A stretch of 61,239 bases of DNA from the NCBI GenBank assembly GCA_022572355.1, contig JACZWC010000026.1, positions 1 to 61,239 on the forward strand, given 5' to 3'. The position numbers and the translations under genes were made by a program. A model generated the notes under the pieces. That model did no database searches, was not told the origin of the DNA, and was given only the letters and a program-made list of their open reading frames with translations. Shown here in pieces: positions 33,979 to 42,393 of this stretch. Position 1 is the stretch's first letter. The number at the start of each line of letters is the position of its first letter. The DNA is from Bacteroidota bacterium. Its GTDB lineage: Bacteria > Bacteroidota > Bacteroidia > NORP154.

Positions 33979-36087
33979 ATGTCCCAACAATACTTAGATA
34001 CTGCTATTACTTACCTCAAAGGCGTGGGCCCAAAGCGCGCAGATGTCTTAAATAAAGAATTGGGCGTCTTCAAGTTCGGTGATCTGCTTTCCGTCTACCC
34101 CTTTCGCTATGTGGACCGAACCAAGTTCTATAAGATAAAAGACATTCGTTCCGATCTTCCTTATATACAGCTCAAAGGAAAGATTGTTTCGGTTGAAACG
34201 CTGGGAAAGGTTCGGCAAAAACGCCTGGTTGCTCTATTCAAGGACGATACCGGAATGGTTGAATTGGTTTGGTTTAGGGGCATCAGCTGGATAAGGTCAG
34301 GATTAAAGCCAAATGTGCAATATGTAGTCTTTGGCAGGCCTAACATTTATAAGGGAAGGGTGAATATCCCTCATCCGGAAATGGACCTGGTTAATGAAAA
34401 GAGCAAAACAACCGCTTCAGCATTGCAAGCTGTGTATCCCTCAACAGAAAAATTAACGGCAAAGGGCTTGAACAGCAGGGGAATTGGCCTGTTAATCAGG
34501 GAGTTAATGTCAGGGATGCCAGGGGCATACCCGGAGCCGTTATCAGATGAAATCCTGAAGATGGCTAACCTCTGCAGCAAGAAAGAGGCGTTGATCAATA
34601 TTCATTTCCCAAAAAGCACCATTTTGTTAAACAAGTCCCAATATAGATTGAAGTTTGAAGAGCTCTTTTTCATTCAATTGCGATTGCTCATGCTTCGGGA
34701 TTCAAAAAAGCGGAATATTAAGGGATTCCCTTTTCTCAAGGTCGGTGACTTATTCAACCAATTCTATAAGGATGTTTTGCCATTCGAATTAACAGGCGCC
34801 CAAAAGCGAGTTATGAAAGAAATAAGAGAGGACATTGGGTCAGGCAGACAGATGAATAGATTACTCCAAGGTGATGTTGGGAGTGGCAAAACGCTGGTTG
34901 CATTGATGTCTATGCTGATTGCACTGGACAATAATTACCAGGCGTGCATGATGGCTCCAACTGAAATTCTCGCAAATCAACATTATCAAACCATTAAACA
35001 GTTTGTCGATACATTGGGAATCAATGTTGCACTGTTAACGGGCTCAACTAAGGCAGCCAAAAGAAGAGAGCTGCATGAATCTCTTGAATCTGGAGAGATC
35101 CATATTTTGCTCGGCACACATGCCCTGATAGAAGATCGCGTGAAGTTTAACAATTTAGGCATGGTGATAATAGATGAGCAGCATAGGTTTGGTGTTGCAC
35201 AGCGGGCAAGGCTTTGGAAAAAGAGCGAAAATAATCCGCCGCACATTTTGATTATGACAGCGACGCCCATCCCGCGAACCCTTGCTATGACTCTCTACGG
35301 CGACCTGGATCTTTCAGTAATCGATGAACTGCCGCCCGGACGAAAAGAAATAAAAACCATTCATCGCTATGATTCTTCGAGACTCAAGGTGTTCGGTTTT
35401 ATGAAAGAACAAATTAAAAAGGGAAGGCAGATTTACGTGGTTTATCCGCTTATACAGGAATCTGAAAAGCTCGACTACAAAGATTTGATGGACGGATATG
35501 AAAGCATAGCGAGAGAATTTCCCATCCCTGAATACCAAATCAGTATTCTACACGGAAAAATGAAACCCGATGCAAAAGAATTTGAAATGCAGCGGTTTGC
35601 TACGGGAAAAGCACACATTATGGTCGCGACAAACGTAATTGAGGTGGGTGTGGATGTTGCAAATGCCACGGTTATGGTATTGGAAAGCGCTGAGAGATTT
35701 GGCCTGTCCCAGCTGCATCAGCTACGTGGCCGTGTAGGCCGTGGCGCCGATCAGTCTTACTGCATATTAATGACCTCCAACGAGCTGAGTGGCAACGGCA
35801 AATTGAGAATGGAAACCATGGTACGAACCAACGATGGTTTTGAAATCGCTGATGTCGACATGAAATTGAGGGGCCCCGGCGATTTGGAGGGAACCCAGCA
35901 AAGCGGGACGCTTGAGCTAAAGATCGCTGACATTGTCAGAGACGGGCAGATTATTCAATATGCCCGGGAGTTGGCAACCAAAACCCTTGAAGTTGACCCG
36001 CTTTTAAAGACCCCGGCAAACAATCGAATGGCCGCTCATTTGGCCGAGCTGAACAAACACCAAAAGGACTGGAGTCAGATTTCTTGA
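33979..36087 (+). CDS. recG: ATP-dependent DNA helicase RecG
   Basis: Branch-migration helicase that rescues stalled forks and processes Holliday junctions. 702 residues from the ATG at 33979 (MSQQYLDTAITYLKGVGPKR), which is where the conserved wedge/HhH N-terminus begins; the frame can be opened at 33892 but adds an unrelated 29 residues spanning a promoter box. Order: N-terminal HhH-like part, OB-fold wedge (IQLKGKIVSVETLGK ~58), helicase domain 1 with Walker A GDVGSGKTL (~298) and DEQH box (IIDEQHRFGV), motif III TATPIPRTLA, helicase domain 2 (HGKMKPDAKEFEMQRF ~530), QLRGRVGRG (~583), and the C-terminal RecG motif (MKLRGPGDLEGTQQSG). All helicase motifs are intact. Confidence 0.97.
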   Translation: MSQQYLDTAITYLKGVGPKRADVLNKELGVFKFGDLLSVYPFRYVDRTKFYKIKDIRSDLPYIQLKGKIVSVETLGKVRQKRLVALFKDDTGMVELVWFRGISWIRSGLKPNVQYVVFGRPNIYKGRVNIPHPEMDLVNEKSKTTASALQAVYPSTEKLTAKGLNSRGIGLLIRELMSGMPGAYPEPLSDEILKMANLCSKKEALINIHFPKSTILLNKSQYRLKFEELFFIQLRLLMLRDSKKRNIKGFPFLKVGDLFNQFYKDVLPFELTGAQKRVMKEIREDIGSGRQMNRLLQGDVGSGKTLVALMSMLIALDNNYQACMMAPTEILANQHYQTIKQFVDTLGINVALLTGSTKAAKRRELHESLESGEIHILLGTHALIEDRVKFNNLGMVIIDEQHRFGVAQRARLWKKSENNPPHILIMTATPIPRTLAMTLYGDLDLSVIDELPPGRKEIKTIHRYDSSRLKVFGFMKEQIKKGRQIYVVYPLIQESEKLDYKDLMDGYESIAREFPIPEYQISILHGKMKPDAKEFEMQRFATGKAHIMVATNVIEVGVDVANATVMVLESAERFGLSQLHQLRGRVGRGADQSYCILMTSNELSGNGKLRMETMVRTNDGFEIADVDMKLRGPGDLEGTQQSGTLELKIADIVRDGQIIQYARELATKTLEVDPLLKTPANNRMAAHLAELNKHQKDWSQIS

Positions 36088-36095
36088 TTGCTTGC

Positions 36096-36171
36096 AATTC
36101 TGAGCAGAGCTAAGAATCTTTGCCTTTCGAGAGATTTGATTCTTCGCGTCATCTGAGGCTCCCTCAGAATT
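36096..36171. repeat. Nested inverted repeat after recG
   Basis: AATTCTGAG (36096-36104) pairs with CTCAGAATT (36163-36171) and AAGAATC (36112-36118) with GATTCTT (36138-36144), all perfect. The wording (TCTGAGC..AGAATC, GATTCTTCGCG) is familiar to me from intergenic repeats in many bacterial genomes, from memory. Confidence 0.75.
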
Positions 36172-36216
36172 ACAGTAGGATTGCATACTTTTACCAGAGC
36201 ATAACACAGCAAAACG

Positions 36217-36765
36217 ATGAGGTATATCCTGATAATCATAAGCCTATCCGTGTTCACTTTAATTAGCTTTGTGAAACAGGAGACCACTACCATTGACAAT
36301 GAAAAGTTTTGCAATACGCTCCAATCCCTACTCACTGCTGCCTCTTCAGGATTTGACTCCATTAAAGGCGCTTCAATGGAGCGGATGATCACTGGAAATA
36401 AAAAACCCTTTTTTATCTCGAAGCTGAATTTCGGCAACGGAAACGAGTGCTACATTAACGCTTCTGAAGCCTATCCGGAATGCGAATGTATTTTAGCGAG
36501 CGACACTCGAATAACCCCAGAACTAATTTCACAGTATAACAACTATAAAAAAGCCGTCGAAGCCTGTCTTCCTACAGGATGGAGGATTTCTGAACAAGAC
36601 AGTACCAACAGCTCTTATCTGAAAGGAAGAAAGTACAAAAAGTTGGTTGTGCGCGAAGACATTACGGGGAAAAAAGTAAAGTTCCACCTCTACATGTACA
36701 GCAGCATGATTGAAAAAAAGAGAATCGTCGAGCTAAAAATTGAGGGCATAGGCAAAAAACATTGA
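36217..36765 (+). CDS. Small secreted protein, unknown
   Basis: 182 residues with a hydrophobic N-terminus (RYILIIISLSVFTLISFV, residues 2-19) that is a signal peptide or an uncleaved anchor. The remainder is an alpha/beta mix with a Cys-rich middle (NECYINASEAYPECECILASD ~70-92), a central helix (LISQYNNYKKAVEACL), and two C-terminal strand pairs (KKLVVREDITGKKVKFHLYMY, RIVELKIEGIG). I do not recognise the family. It follows the dyad element after recG and precedes the polysaccharide genes, but the 107-base gap to FkbM gives no clear link. Confidence 0.65.
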   Translation: MRYILIIISLSVFTLISFVKQETTTIDNEKFCNTLQSLLTAASSGFDSIKGASMERMITGNKKPFFISKLNFGNGNECYINASEAYPECECILASDTRITPELISQYNNYKKAVEACLPTGWRISEQDSTNSSYLKGRKYKKLVVREDITGKKVKFHLYMYSSMIEKKRIVELKIEGIGKKH

Positions 36766-36840
36766 GTCGTAACTGATTTATGAATTAAGAATCTGTATTG
36801 CTAAGAGAAATAATCAAAATTTTCCTGACAAGCCAGTTAA

Positions 36841-36872
36841 TCTAACCGCAAAGTTCGCAAAGGAGTCGCAAA
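36841..36872. repeat. CGCAAAG-type repeat fragment supplying an AGGAG site
   Basis: TAACCGCAAAGTTCGCAAAGGAGTCGCAAA directly upstream of the FkbM-type gene. It looks like half of the CACAAAG/CGCAAAG dyad family and contains AGGAG (36861-36865), 7 bases before the TTG start. Confidence 0.45.
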
Positions 36873-37598
36873 TTGAAGAGCCTTCTACAATACATCCTTC
36901 AGAAAACCCTGGGTTTTCAAAACTACCTCTTCCTTTTTTCCCTGTTTAAGATCAGGACATTGCAATTCGACGCGAAAGAGCGTGATTTTCTTCTTTTTTG
37001 CGATAGTATTGAGGCGAAAGGAGTGATTCTGGACATCGGGGCAAATATTGGCATCATGACGGCCATCCTGTCACGACGCTTAGAAGATTCGGCGATAATA
37101 GCCATTGAGCCTATTCCTCACAATATTTCGGCACTAAAACGGGTTATCTCTTTCCTAAATCTAAAAAATGTGAAGATTATGGAAACAGCCCTTGGCTCAT
37201 CAGATGGACAAGTTGAAATGGTAGTACCTGTGCAGAGCGGTGTGCGAAAACAAGGCCTGAGTCATGTTGTGAGCGCCAATGAGGCTACTTCAGGGGAGAA
37301 ATTCACAGTAGACTGCGCTCGCCTGGACAATTTGAGCAGTAAATTTCATAGGCCCGTGGTTGCTATAAAGCTGGATGTGGAAAATCATGAATATGAAGTT
37401 CTTGAGGGCGGAAAAGAGCTAATTCGGGAACATAGGCCGGTGATATATACAGAGCTTTGGGACAATGAAAATCGCTCGAAGTGTATAGAATTGATGGCTA
37501 GTTTGAACTATTTACCCTTTGTATACGTAAGCGGGGAGCCTGTGAAATACAATGCAAGCATTCACAACACTCAAAACTTCCTATTTCTTCCCAATTGA
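36873..37598 (+). CDS. FkbM-family SAM methyltransferase
   Basis: Predicted O-methyltransferase of the FkbM type, often found in surface-glycan loci where it methylates sugar hydroxyls. 241 residues: SAM-binding motif I GVILDIGANIGIMTAILSRR (~51), acidic end of strand 2 IAIEPIPHNISAL (~77), motif near VKIMETALGSSDGQ (~102), and the family's AIKLDVENHEYEVLEGG (~168) and YTELWDNENR (~194). Start is TTG at 36873 with AGGAG seven bases upstream, a rare clear ribosome site in this window. First gene of the polysaccharide cluster; the Wzx gene follows after 17 bases. Confidence 0.9.
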   Translation: MKSLLQYILQKTLGFQNYLFLFSLFKIRTLQFDAKERDFLLFCDSIEAKGVILDIGANIGIMTAILSRRLEDSAIIAIEPIPHNISALKRVISFLNLKNVKIMETALGSSDGQVEMVVPVQSGVRKQGLSHVVSANEATSGEKFTVDCARLDNLSSKFHRPVVAIKLDVENHEYEVLEGGKELIREHRPVIYTELWDNENRSKCIELMASLNYLPFVYVSGEPVKYNASIHNTQNFLFLPN

Positions 37599-37615
37599 GT
37601 TAAAAGTCGTTCCCG

Positions 37616-39073
37616 ATGCAAAAGAAGTTTCTCACGAATCTTTCACTCCTGGTTTTCCTTAATCTACTCATTAAACCATTTTGGGTATTGGCCATTGACC
37701 GCGGCGTACAAAACGCAGTTGGCTCTGATGAATATGGATTTTACTTCTCGCTATTCAACTTCTCCTTTTTGTTGAATATTCTCCTCGATTTGGGCATTAC
37801 CACCTATAACAACAGAAACATTGCCCAAAATCAAGATCAGCTTCAGGATCAATTTTCGAAGATAGTATCGCTCAAGGCCATATTGGCTACAATCTATGCT
37901 GTTGTTACCCTGGCGGCTGGTTCTGTTATTGGATACAGCTCAGAGCAGATGGGGCTACTCTACATCATGGTGTTCAACCAATTCCTCATGTCTTTTGTCC
38001 TTTATCTGAGATCTAATTTATCCGGGTTGCACCTATTCAAGACTGATAGCCTTCTTTCGGTGCTCGATCGCTCGATCATGATAATTATCTGTGCTTATCT
38101 ATTGTGGGGAATGGGCTCATCTTCCATATTTCAGATAGAATGGTTCGTTTATGCACAAACTGTAGCCTATGCGATCGCTGCCCTGACTGCTTTGATTTTG
38201 GTAGTTGCAAAAGCTCGGTTTAAAGCTATTCAATGGGATTTTGCATTCTATAAATCGATTATCACCAAAAGTTTTCCATTTGCGGTCATGATTCTCTTAA
38301 TGAGTTTTTATAATCGCATAGACTCAGTGATGTTAGAGAGAATGTTGCCCGATGGATTTGAACAAGCCGGTATATACGCACAGGGGTATCGCCTTCTCGA
38401 TGCGTCTAACATGATGGCCTATTTGTTTGCTGTTTTGTTGCTACCCATCTTTTCCAGAATGCTGTCAACATCGAATGGCGGTGGCAAAGAAGAAATTCTA
38501 AAACTACTCGGTTTGTCTTACTCGTTGTTGATTGTTCCTGCCATTATTGTTGCGGCGGCGGCATACAGCTATCAATCTGAGATTATCAAACTCCTGTATA
38601 CGGAAACAACGGAGTCCTCCAGCACGGTTTTAGGATTGCTGATGATGTGTTTTGTCGCTATATCCACCACCTATGTATTTGGCACTTTGCTCACGGCAAA
38701 TGGCAACTTAACTTCTCTGAATATTATGGCTTTAATCGGTATTTTGCTCAATATCGGACTCAATATATTGTTGATACCTCAATTGAAGGCCGAAGGAGCT
38801 GCCATCGCAAGCCTTTCAACTCAGGTAACAACCACGTTGATCCAGGTCTTTTTGGTACAATATTTCTTCAAATTCACAGTTAACTACAAGTTCATTGGAA
38901 AATTGATCCTCTTCGGATTGGCATCATTCGCAATTGGCCATTTCTCTATTGGTGTTTTTTCAAATTGGAAATACGACGCATTTATGATGGTTCTCGCTAC
39001 AACAACGCTGGCATTTGCACTTAGACTGGTAAAAGCACAATCAATTATTAACGTATTGAAATACAAATCCTAA
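37616..39073 (+). CDS. Wzx-type oligosaccharide flippase
   Basis: Polytopic inner-membrane protein of the MATE/PST (MVF) superfamily that flips lipid-linked oligosaccharide repeat units to the periplasmic face. 485 residues with about 12-14 hydrophobic segments (LSLLVFLNLLIKPFWVLAI at ~9; LLGLSYSLLIVPAIIVAAAAYS ~295; final hydrophobic span near 455) and a PST-like NRIDSVMLERMLP segment (~237). It contains a NNRNIAQNQDQL helix typical of these flippases. Between FkbM and wzz, consistent with a Wzx/Wzy-dependent polysaccharide pathway. Confidence 0.92.
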   Translation: MQKKFLTNLSLLVFLNLLIKPFWVLAIDRGVQNAVGSDEYGFYFSLFNFSFLLNILLDLGITTYNNRNIAQNQDQLQDQFSKIVSLKAILATIYAVVTLAAGSVIGYSSEQMGLLYIMVFNQFLMSFVLYLRSNLSGLHLFKTDSLLSVLDRSIMIIICAYLLWGMGSSSIFQIEWFVYAQTVAYAIAALTALILVVAKARFKAIQWDFAFYKSIITKSFPFAVMILLMSFYNRIDSVMLERMLPDGFEQAGIYAQGYRLLDASNMMAYLFAVLLLPIFSRMLSTSNGGGKEEILKLLGLSYSLLIVPAIIVAAAAYSYQSEIIKLLYTETTESSSTVLGLLMMCFVAISTTYVFGTLLTANGNLTSLNIMALIGILLNIGLNILLIPQLKAEGAAIASLSTQVTTTLIQVFLVQYFFKFTVNYKFIGKLILFGLASFAIGHFSIGVFSNWKYDAFMMVLATTTLAFALRLVKAQSIINVLKYKS

Positions 39074-39105
39074 TCAGGCAAAAAGACTAATTACACGTTA
39101 TTTTT

Positions 39106-39113
39106 TACTTTTG
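39106..39113 (+). promoter_or_regulatory. -7 box upstream of wzz
   Basis: TACTTTTG, exact TAnnTTTG, 26 bases before the ATG at 39140. It suggests an internal promoter in the polysaccharide cluster, in the largest gap (66 bases) between these genes. Confidence 0.4.
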
Positions 39114-39139
39114 CCACCACGCTGAAATCTTACACCTAT

Positions 39140-40168
39140 ATGAATTCACTATCTGATTCTTCAAACGGCTTCGATGCTTCAGAACTTGTTGCTTTTTTAT
39201 ATGCATGGAAAAAGCCCCTTATTATTGTTTCCGTTGTCGCGGCGGTCCTATCTGCAATATTTTCCGCTCCTTATTTCATCAAGCCTAAATATGAGTCCAA
39301 AGTGATATTGTTTCCCGGATCTACCAGCTCTATATCAAAAGCTGTTTTGAATGAGAGCGCAGGAATAAAGAACGACATCTTGCAATTTGGAGAAGAAGAT
39401 CAGGCTGATCAGTTGCTCCAAATATTGAATTCAGATGATATCAAATTCAGGATCATCAGCAAATACGATTTAATGAGTCATTACGATATCGACCCCAATG
39501 GCTCCTATCCCAAAACCAAATTGAACAAAGAATACGACGACAATATATCCTACCGTCGTACCGAATTCCTGTCCATCGAAATAAGGGTACTGGATACAGA
39601 TCCCGACACCGCTGCAATGATAGCCAATGATATTAGCAACTTGCTCGATACAGCTAAGAACCGGATGCAGAAGGAAATTGCAGTGAAAGCATTTGAAATC
39701 GTGAAGAAGGAATTCAATGCACTAACAGCTTACATCGGCACCATCAGGGATTCATTGAAAACCTTGGGAATGCTGGGGGTTCATGATTATAAATCTCAAT
39801 CGGAAGTGTTGAATAGGCAATATGCTGAAGTGCTTGCAAAAAACGATCAAAGGGCAATTAAAATACTGGAGGATAAATTGGCAATTCTGGCCAAATATGG
39901 CAGCACACAAATGTCACTGGCTTACAGCTTAGAAAATATTTATGAAGAGGTTTTCCCGGTGATCAAAAGAAAATACGACGAGGCCAGAGTAGATGCGACC
40001 GAAACGCTGCCTCATAAATTTGTGGTAAACCGGGCATATCCCGCCGAAAAGAAGTCTTATCCCATCAGATGGTTGATTGTGGTAATGTCTACGCTGGCTG
40101 CTTTTTTGATGGCTTCAGTGGTAATCATTGTTAAAGACAACCTGGATCGGATTACAAATCACAGCTGA
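39140..40168 (+). CDS. Wzz-type chain-length determinant
   Basis: Polysaccharide co-polymerase that sets glycan chain length in the periplasm. 342 residues with two membrane helices near the ends (PLIIVSVVAAVLSAIFSAPYF ~31-51; RWLIVVMSTLAAFLMASVVII ~312-332) and a long periplasmic coiled region between, including a Wzz-type start (YESKVILFPGS) and DTDPDTAAMIANDISNLLD (~152). The C-terminal AYPAEKKSYPIRWL (Pro-rich, just before the last helix) is characteristic. No cytoplasmic tyrosine-kinase domain. The methyltransferase start lies 31 bases downstream. Confidence 0.9.
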   Translation: MNSLSDSSNGFDASELVAFLYAWKKPLIIVSVVAAVLSAIFSAPYFIKPKYESKVILFPGSTSSISKAVLNESAGIKNDILQFGEEDQADQLLQILNSDDIKFRIISKYDLMSHYDIDPNGSYPKTKLNKEYDDNISYRRTEFLSIEIRVLDTDPDTAAMIANDISNLLDTAKNRMQKEIAVKAFEIVKKEFNALTAYIGTIRDSLKTLGMLGVHDYKSQSEVLNRQYAEVLAKNDQRAIKILEDKLAILAKYGSTQMSLAYSLENIYEEVFPVIKRKYDEARVDATETLPHKFVVNRAYPAEKKSYPIRWLIVVMSTLAAFLMASVVIIVKDNLDRITNHS

Positions 40169-40199
40169 TCCTCTTTTCTCACTTTATAAGCCTCTTGTA

Positions 40200-40928
40200 A
40201 TGGGATACAGGGAAGAATTCTACAAAAATTACTACCAAACGCAAGGGTCGAAATACGACACGGGCTCTCTGGAAGAAAAGATTGCTGCTGCCCAAAGTAT
40301 TTACAAGAGAGAAGTGCTGCAATATCTGAATGATAAAAGTGCCAGCATATTGGAGCTGGGCTGTGGACATGGTGCACTTTTGTTACTTCTTGCGGATCTT
40401 GGTTATGAGCATGTTGCCGGAATTGATGTGAGCGAAGAGCAGGTTGCATTGGCCAAAGAACAAGGTCTTAACAATGTAAAACAGACTTCAATAGATAGTT
40501 TTTTAACGGGTTCAGATGAAAAATTTGATGTGATTATAGGAATTGATCTCATTGAACATTTTACCAAGGATGAACTGGTAACATTGCTACAGCTAATTCG
40601 GAATTCACTCAAACCCAATGGAGTCGTTATTTTCAGGACACCCAATTGTGATGCTCCATTTGGATCAACCTACTCCTTTGGTGATTTTACACACGAAGTT
40701 CACCTAAACTTTCTCTCAGCCCAGCAACTCATGCTCGGTACCGGTTTCCACGACGTGGAGATCTTGCCATCTTATATTGAAGTAGGTGGTTTTCTGAAAA
40801 ACCTCATTCGCAAAATAATCTGGCTTGAGGTTATCATTCTATCGAGGCTAATATTGTTTGCTTCGGGCAAAAGCAGTAAAAACGTACTGCTCACCCCCAA
40901 CATGATCATTAAAGCTACCGGTGCGTAG
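40200..40928 (+). CDS. Class I SAM-dependent methyltransferase
   Basis: 243 residues from the ATG at 40200 (MGYREEFYKNYYQTQ); the frame opens at 40128, inside wzz, but the extra 24 residues look like wzz in another frame. Motif I LELGCGHG (~48), GIDVSEEQVALAKEQG (~71), the catalytic-region IGIDLIEHFTKDEL (~110) and FRTPNCDAPFGS (~143) identify a class I methyltransferase of the Methyltransf_11/23 type, acting on a small molecule or glycan end. Between wzz and wzy, so it probably modifies the same polysaccharide. The C-terminus carries a hydrophobic helix (LEVIILSRLILFA) that may touch the membrane. Confidence 0.88.
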   Translation: MGYREEFYKNYYQTQGSKYDTGSLEEKIAAAQSIYKREVLQYLNDKSASILELGCGHGALLLLLADLGYEHVAGIDVSEEQVALAKEQGLNNVKQTSIDSFLTGSDEKFDVIIGIDLIEHFTKDELVTLLQLIRNSLKPNGVVIFRTPNCDAPFGSTYSFGDFTHEVHLNFLSAQQLMLGTGFHDVEILPSYIEVGGFLKNLIRKIIWLEVIILSRLILFASGKSSKNVLLTPNMIIKATGA

Positions 40929-40938
40929 CAGGTTAGTA

Positions 40939-42393
40939 ATGGTAATTTCCTCCCTCAAGCGCACAAGCCTTCTCCTATATGGACTGTGCTTCGCGTTCAT
41001 TGCGCTCAACATCATTTTGGTTGCCAATGGACATTACTGGCTTTCCCTTTTGCCCCTTGCATTGATTGTGGGTATGCTACTCGTGTTTTCACTCGACAAA
41101 TTGTTATACCTAACGGTATTTCTCACACCCCTGTCGATTAGCCTTGAACAAAGCGATTTTGGCACCTCAATCAGTGTGCCGTCAGAGCCTTTAATGTTTG
41201 TGGTGATGATGGTATTTCTTTTGCGAAATCTATATCATAACACGACGGACAAAAGGATATATCGTCATCCAATGTCAATACTCATCATCATAAATCTCTT
41301 CTGGATCTTTATTTCATCTATCACCAGTGAACTGCCCCTGGTCTCCTTCAAATTTCTGCTGTCTCGATTGTGGTTTGTTATTCCATTTTACTTTTTATCG
41401 CTTCAGATGTTTAAGAATATCAAGCGAATCAAGCCATTTTTGTGGTCTTACATTGTGCCATTAACCGCTGTGATCATTTACTCGATTTACAAACTATGGG
41501 CTTCGGGATTTGACGACCAACAATCGCAAGTTGTTATGGAGCCTTTCTACCCCAGCCATACCTCTTACGGGGCAATTATAGCTTTGTTTATCCCGTTTCT
41601 GTTATTTACCACTTTCAATACGAGGGATTCATTCAGTCTAAGAATTACCGGGTTATCCTTATTCGTACTATTTGCCGTGGCCATTCTCTTTTCATACAGC
41701 CGCGCAGTATGGGTAAGCTTGCCGATTGCTTTTGCTGCTTATGTTGCCATTAGATTGAGAATCCGCTTTAGTACTATCCTGATTTCTATAGTTGTACTTG
41801 CATCATTGCTCTTTACTTTTCAAAGTGATCTTTTGATGCAGCTGGAAAGGAATAAACAAGATTCTTCCGATGAATTTGCAGAAAACTTGCAATCTATCTC
41901 AAACATAAGCACGGACGACTCAAATACCGAGCGGCTCAATCGCTGGAGCTCTGCAATTTCAATGTTTGAAGAACGGCCAATCTTTGGCTGGGGGCCAGGA
42001 ACCTATCAATTCCTTTATGCACCCTTCCAAAAAGCAAGCAATATCACCTTGATCAGTACCAACGCAGGGAACAGAGGCAATGCACACAGCGAGTACATCG
42101 GGCCATTGGCAGAATCAGGAGTAATAGGCTCACTTAGCTTTGTAGCTATTGTACTGTGTTCATTGTTTGTAGGCTTGCGTGTTATTTACCGGGGCAACAG
42201 GAGTGCTAAGTGGATAGCAACCGTAGTCTTATTGGGGCTGATCACCTACTTTGTACACGGCTTGCTGAATAACTACCTCAATACCGACAAACTATCCGTT
42301 CCCTTCTGGGGATTTCTGGCAATGCTCACTGCACTGGATTTGTATGAAACGGATACTGAAGATAGTGGCCTAAAAGAACTTGCAGCTAAATAA
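40939..42393 (+). CDS. O-antigen ligase/polymerase (Wzy/WaaL-like)
   Basis: Inner-membrane polymerase or ligase joining polysaccharide units in the periplasm. 484 residues from the ATG at 40939 (MVISSLKRTSLLLYG; a GTG at 40921 would overlap the preceding gene). About 11-12 membrane helices surround a large periplasmic loop with the family motif FGWGPGTYQFLYAPF (~346-360) and NAHSEYIGPLAESGVIG (~383), typical of the Wzy_C/WaaL family. The last 24 bases overlap the convergent phosphatase gene. Together with Wzx and Wzz this makes a Wzx/Wzy-dependent set, but there is no initiating phosphosugar transferase nearby. Confidence 0.92.
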   Translation: MVISSLKRTSLLLYGLCFAFIALNIILVANGHYWLSLLPLALIVGMLLVFSLDKLLYLTVFLTPLSISLEQSDFGTSISVPSEPLMFVVMMVFLLRNLYHNTTDKRIYRHPMSILIIINLFWIFISSITSELPLVSFKFLLSRLWFVIPFYFLSLQMFKNIKRIKPFLWSYIVPLTAVIIYSIYKLWASGFDDQQSQVVMEPFYPSHTSYGAIIALFIPFLLFTTFNTRDSFSLRITGLSLFVLFAVAILFSYSRAVWVSLPIAFAAYVAIRLRIRFSTILISIVVLASLLFTFQSDLLMQLERNKQDSSDEFAENLQSISNISTDDSNTERLNRWSSAISMFEERPIFGWGPGTYQFLYAPFQKASNITLISTNAGNRGNAHSEYIGPLAESGVIGSLSFVAIVLCSLFVGLRVIYRGNRSAKWIATVVLLGLITYFVHGLLNNYLNTDKLSVPFWGFLAMLTALDLYETDTEDSGLKELAAK

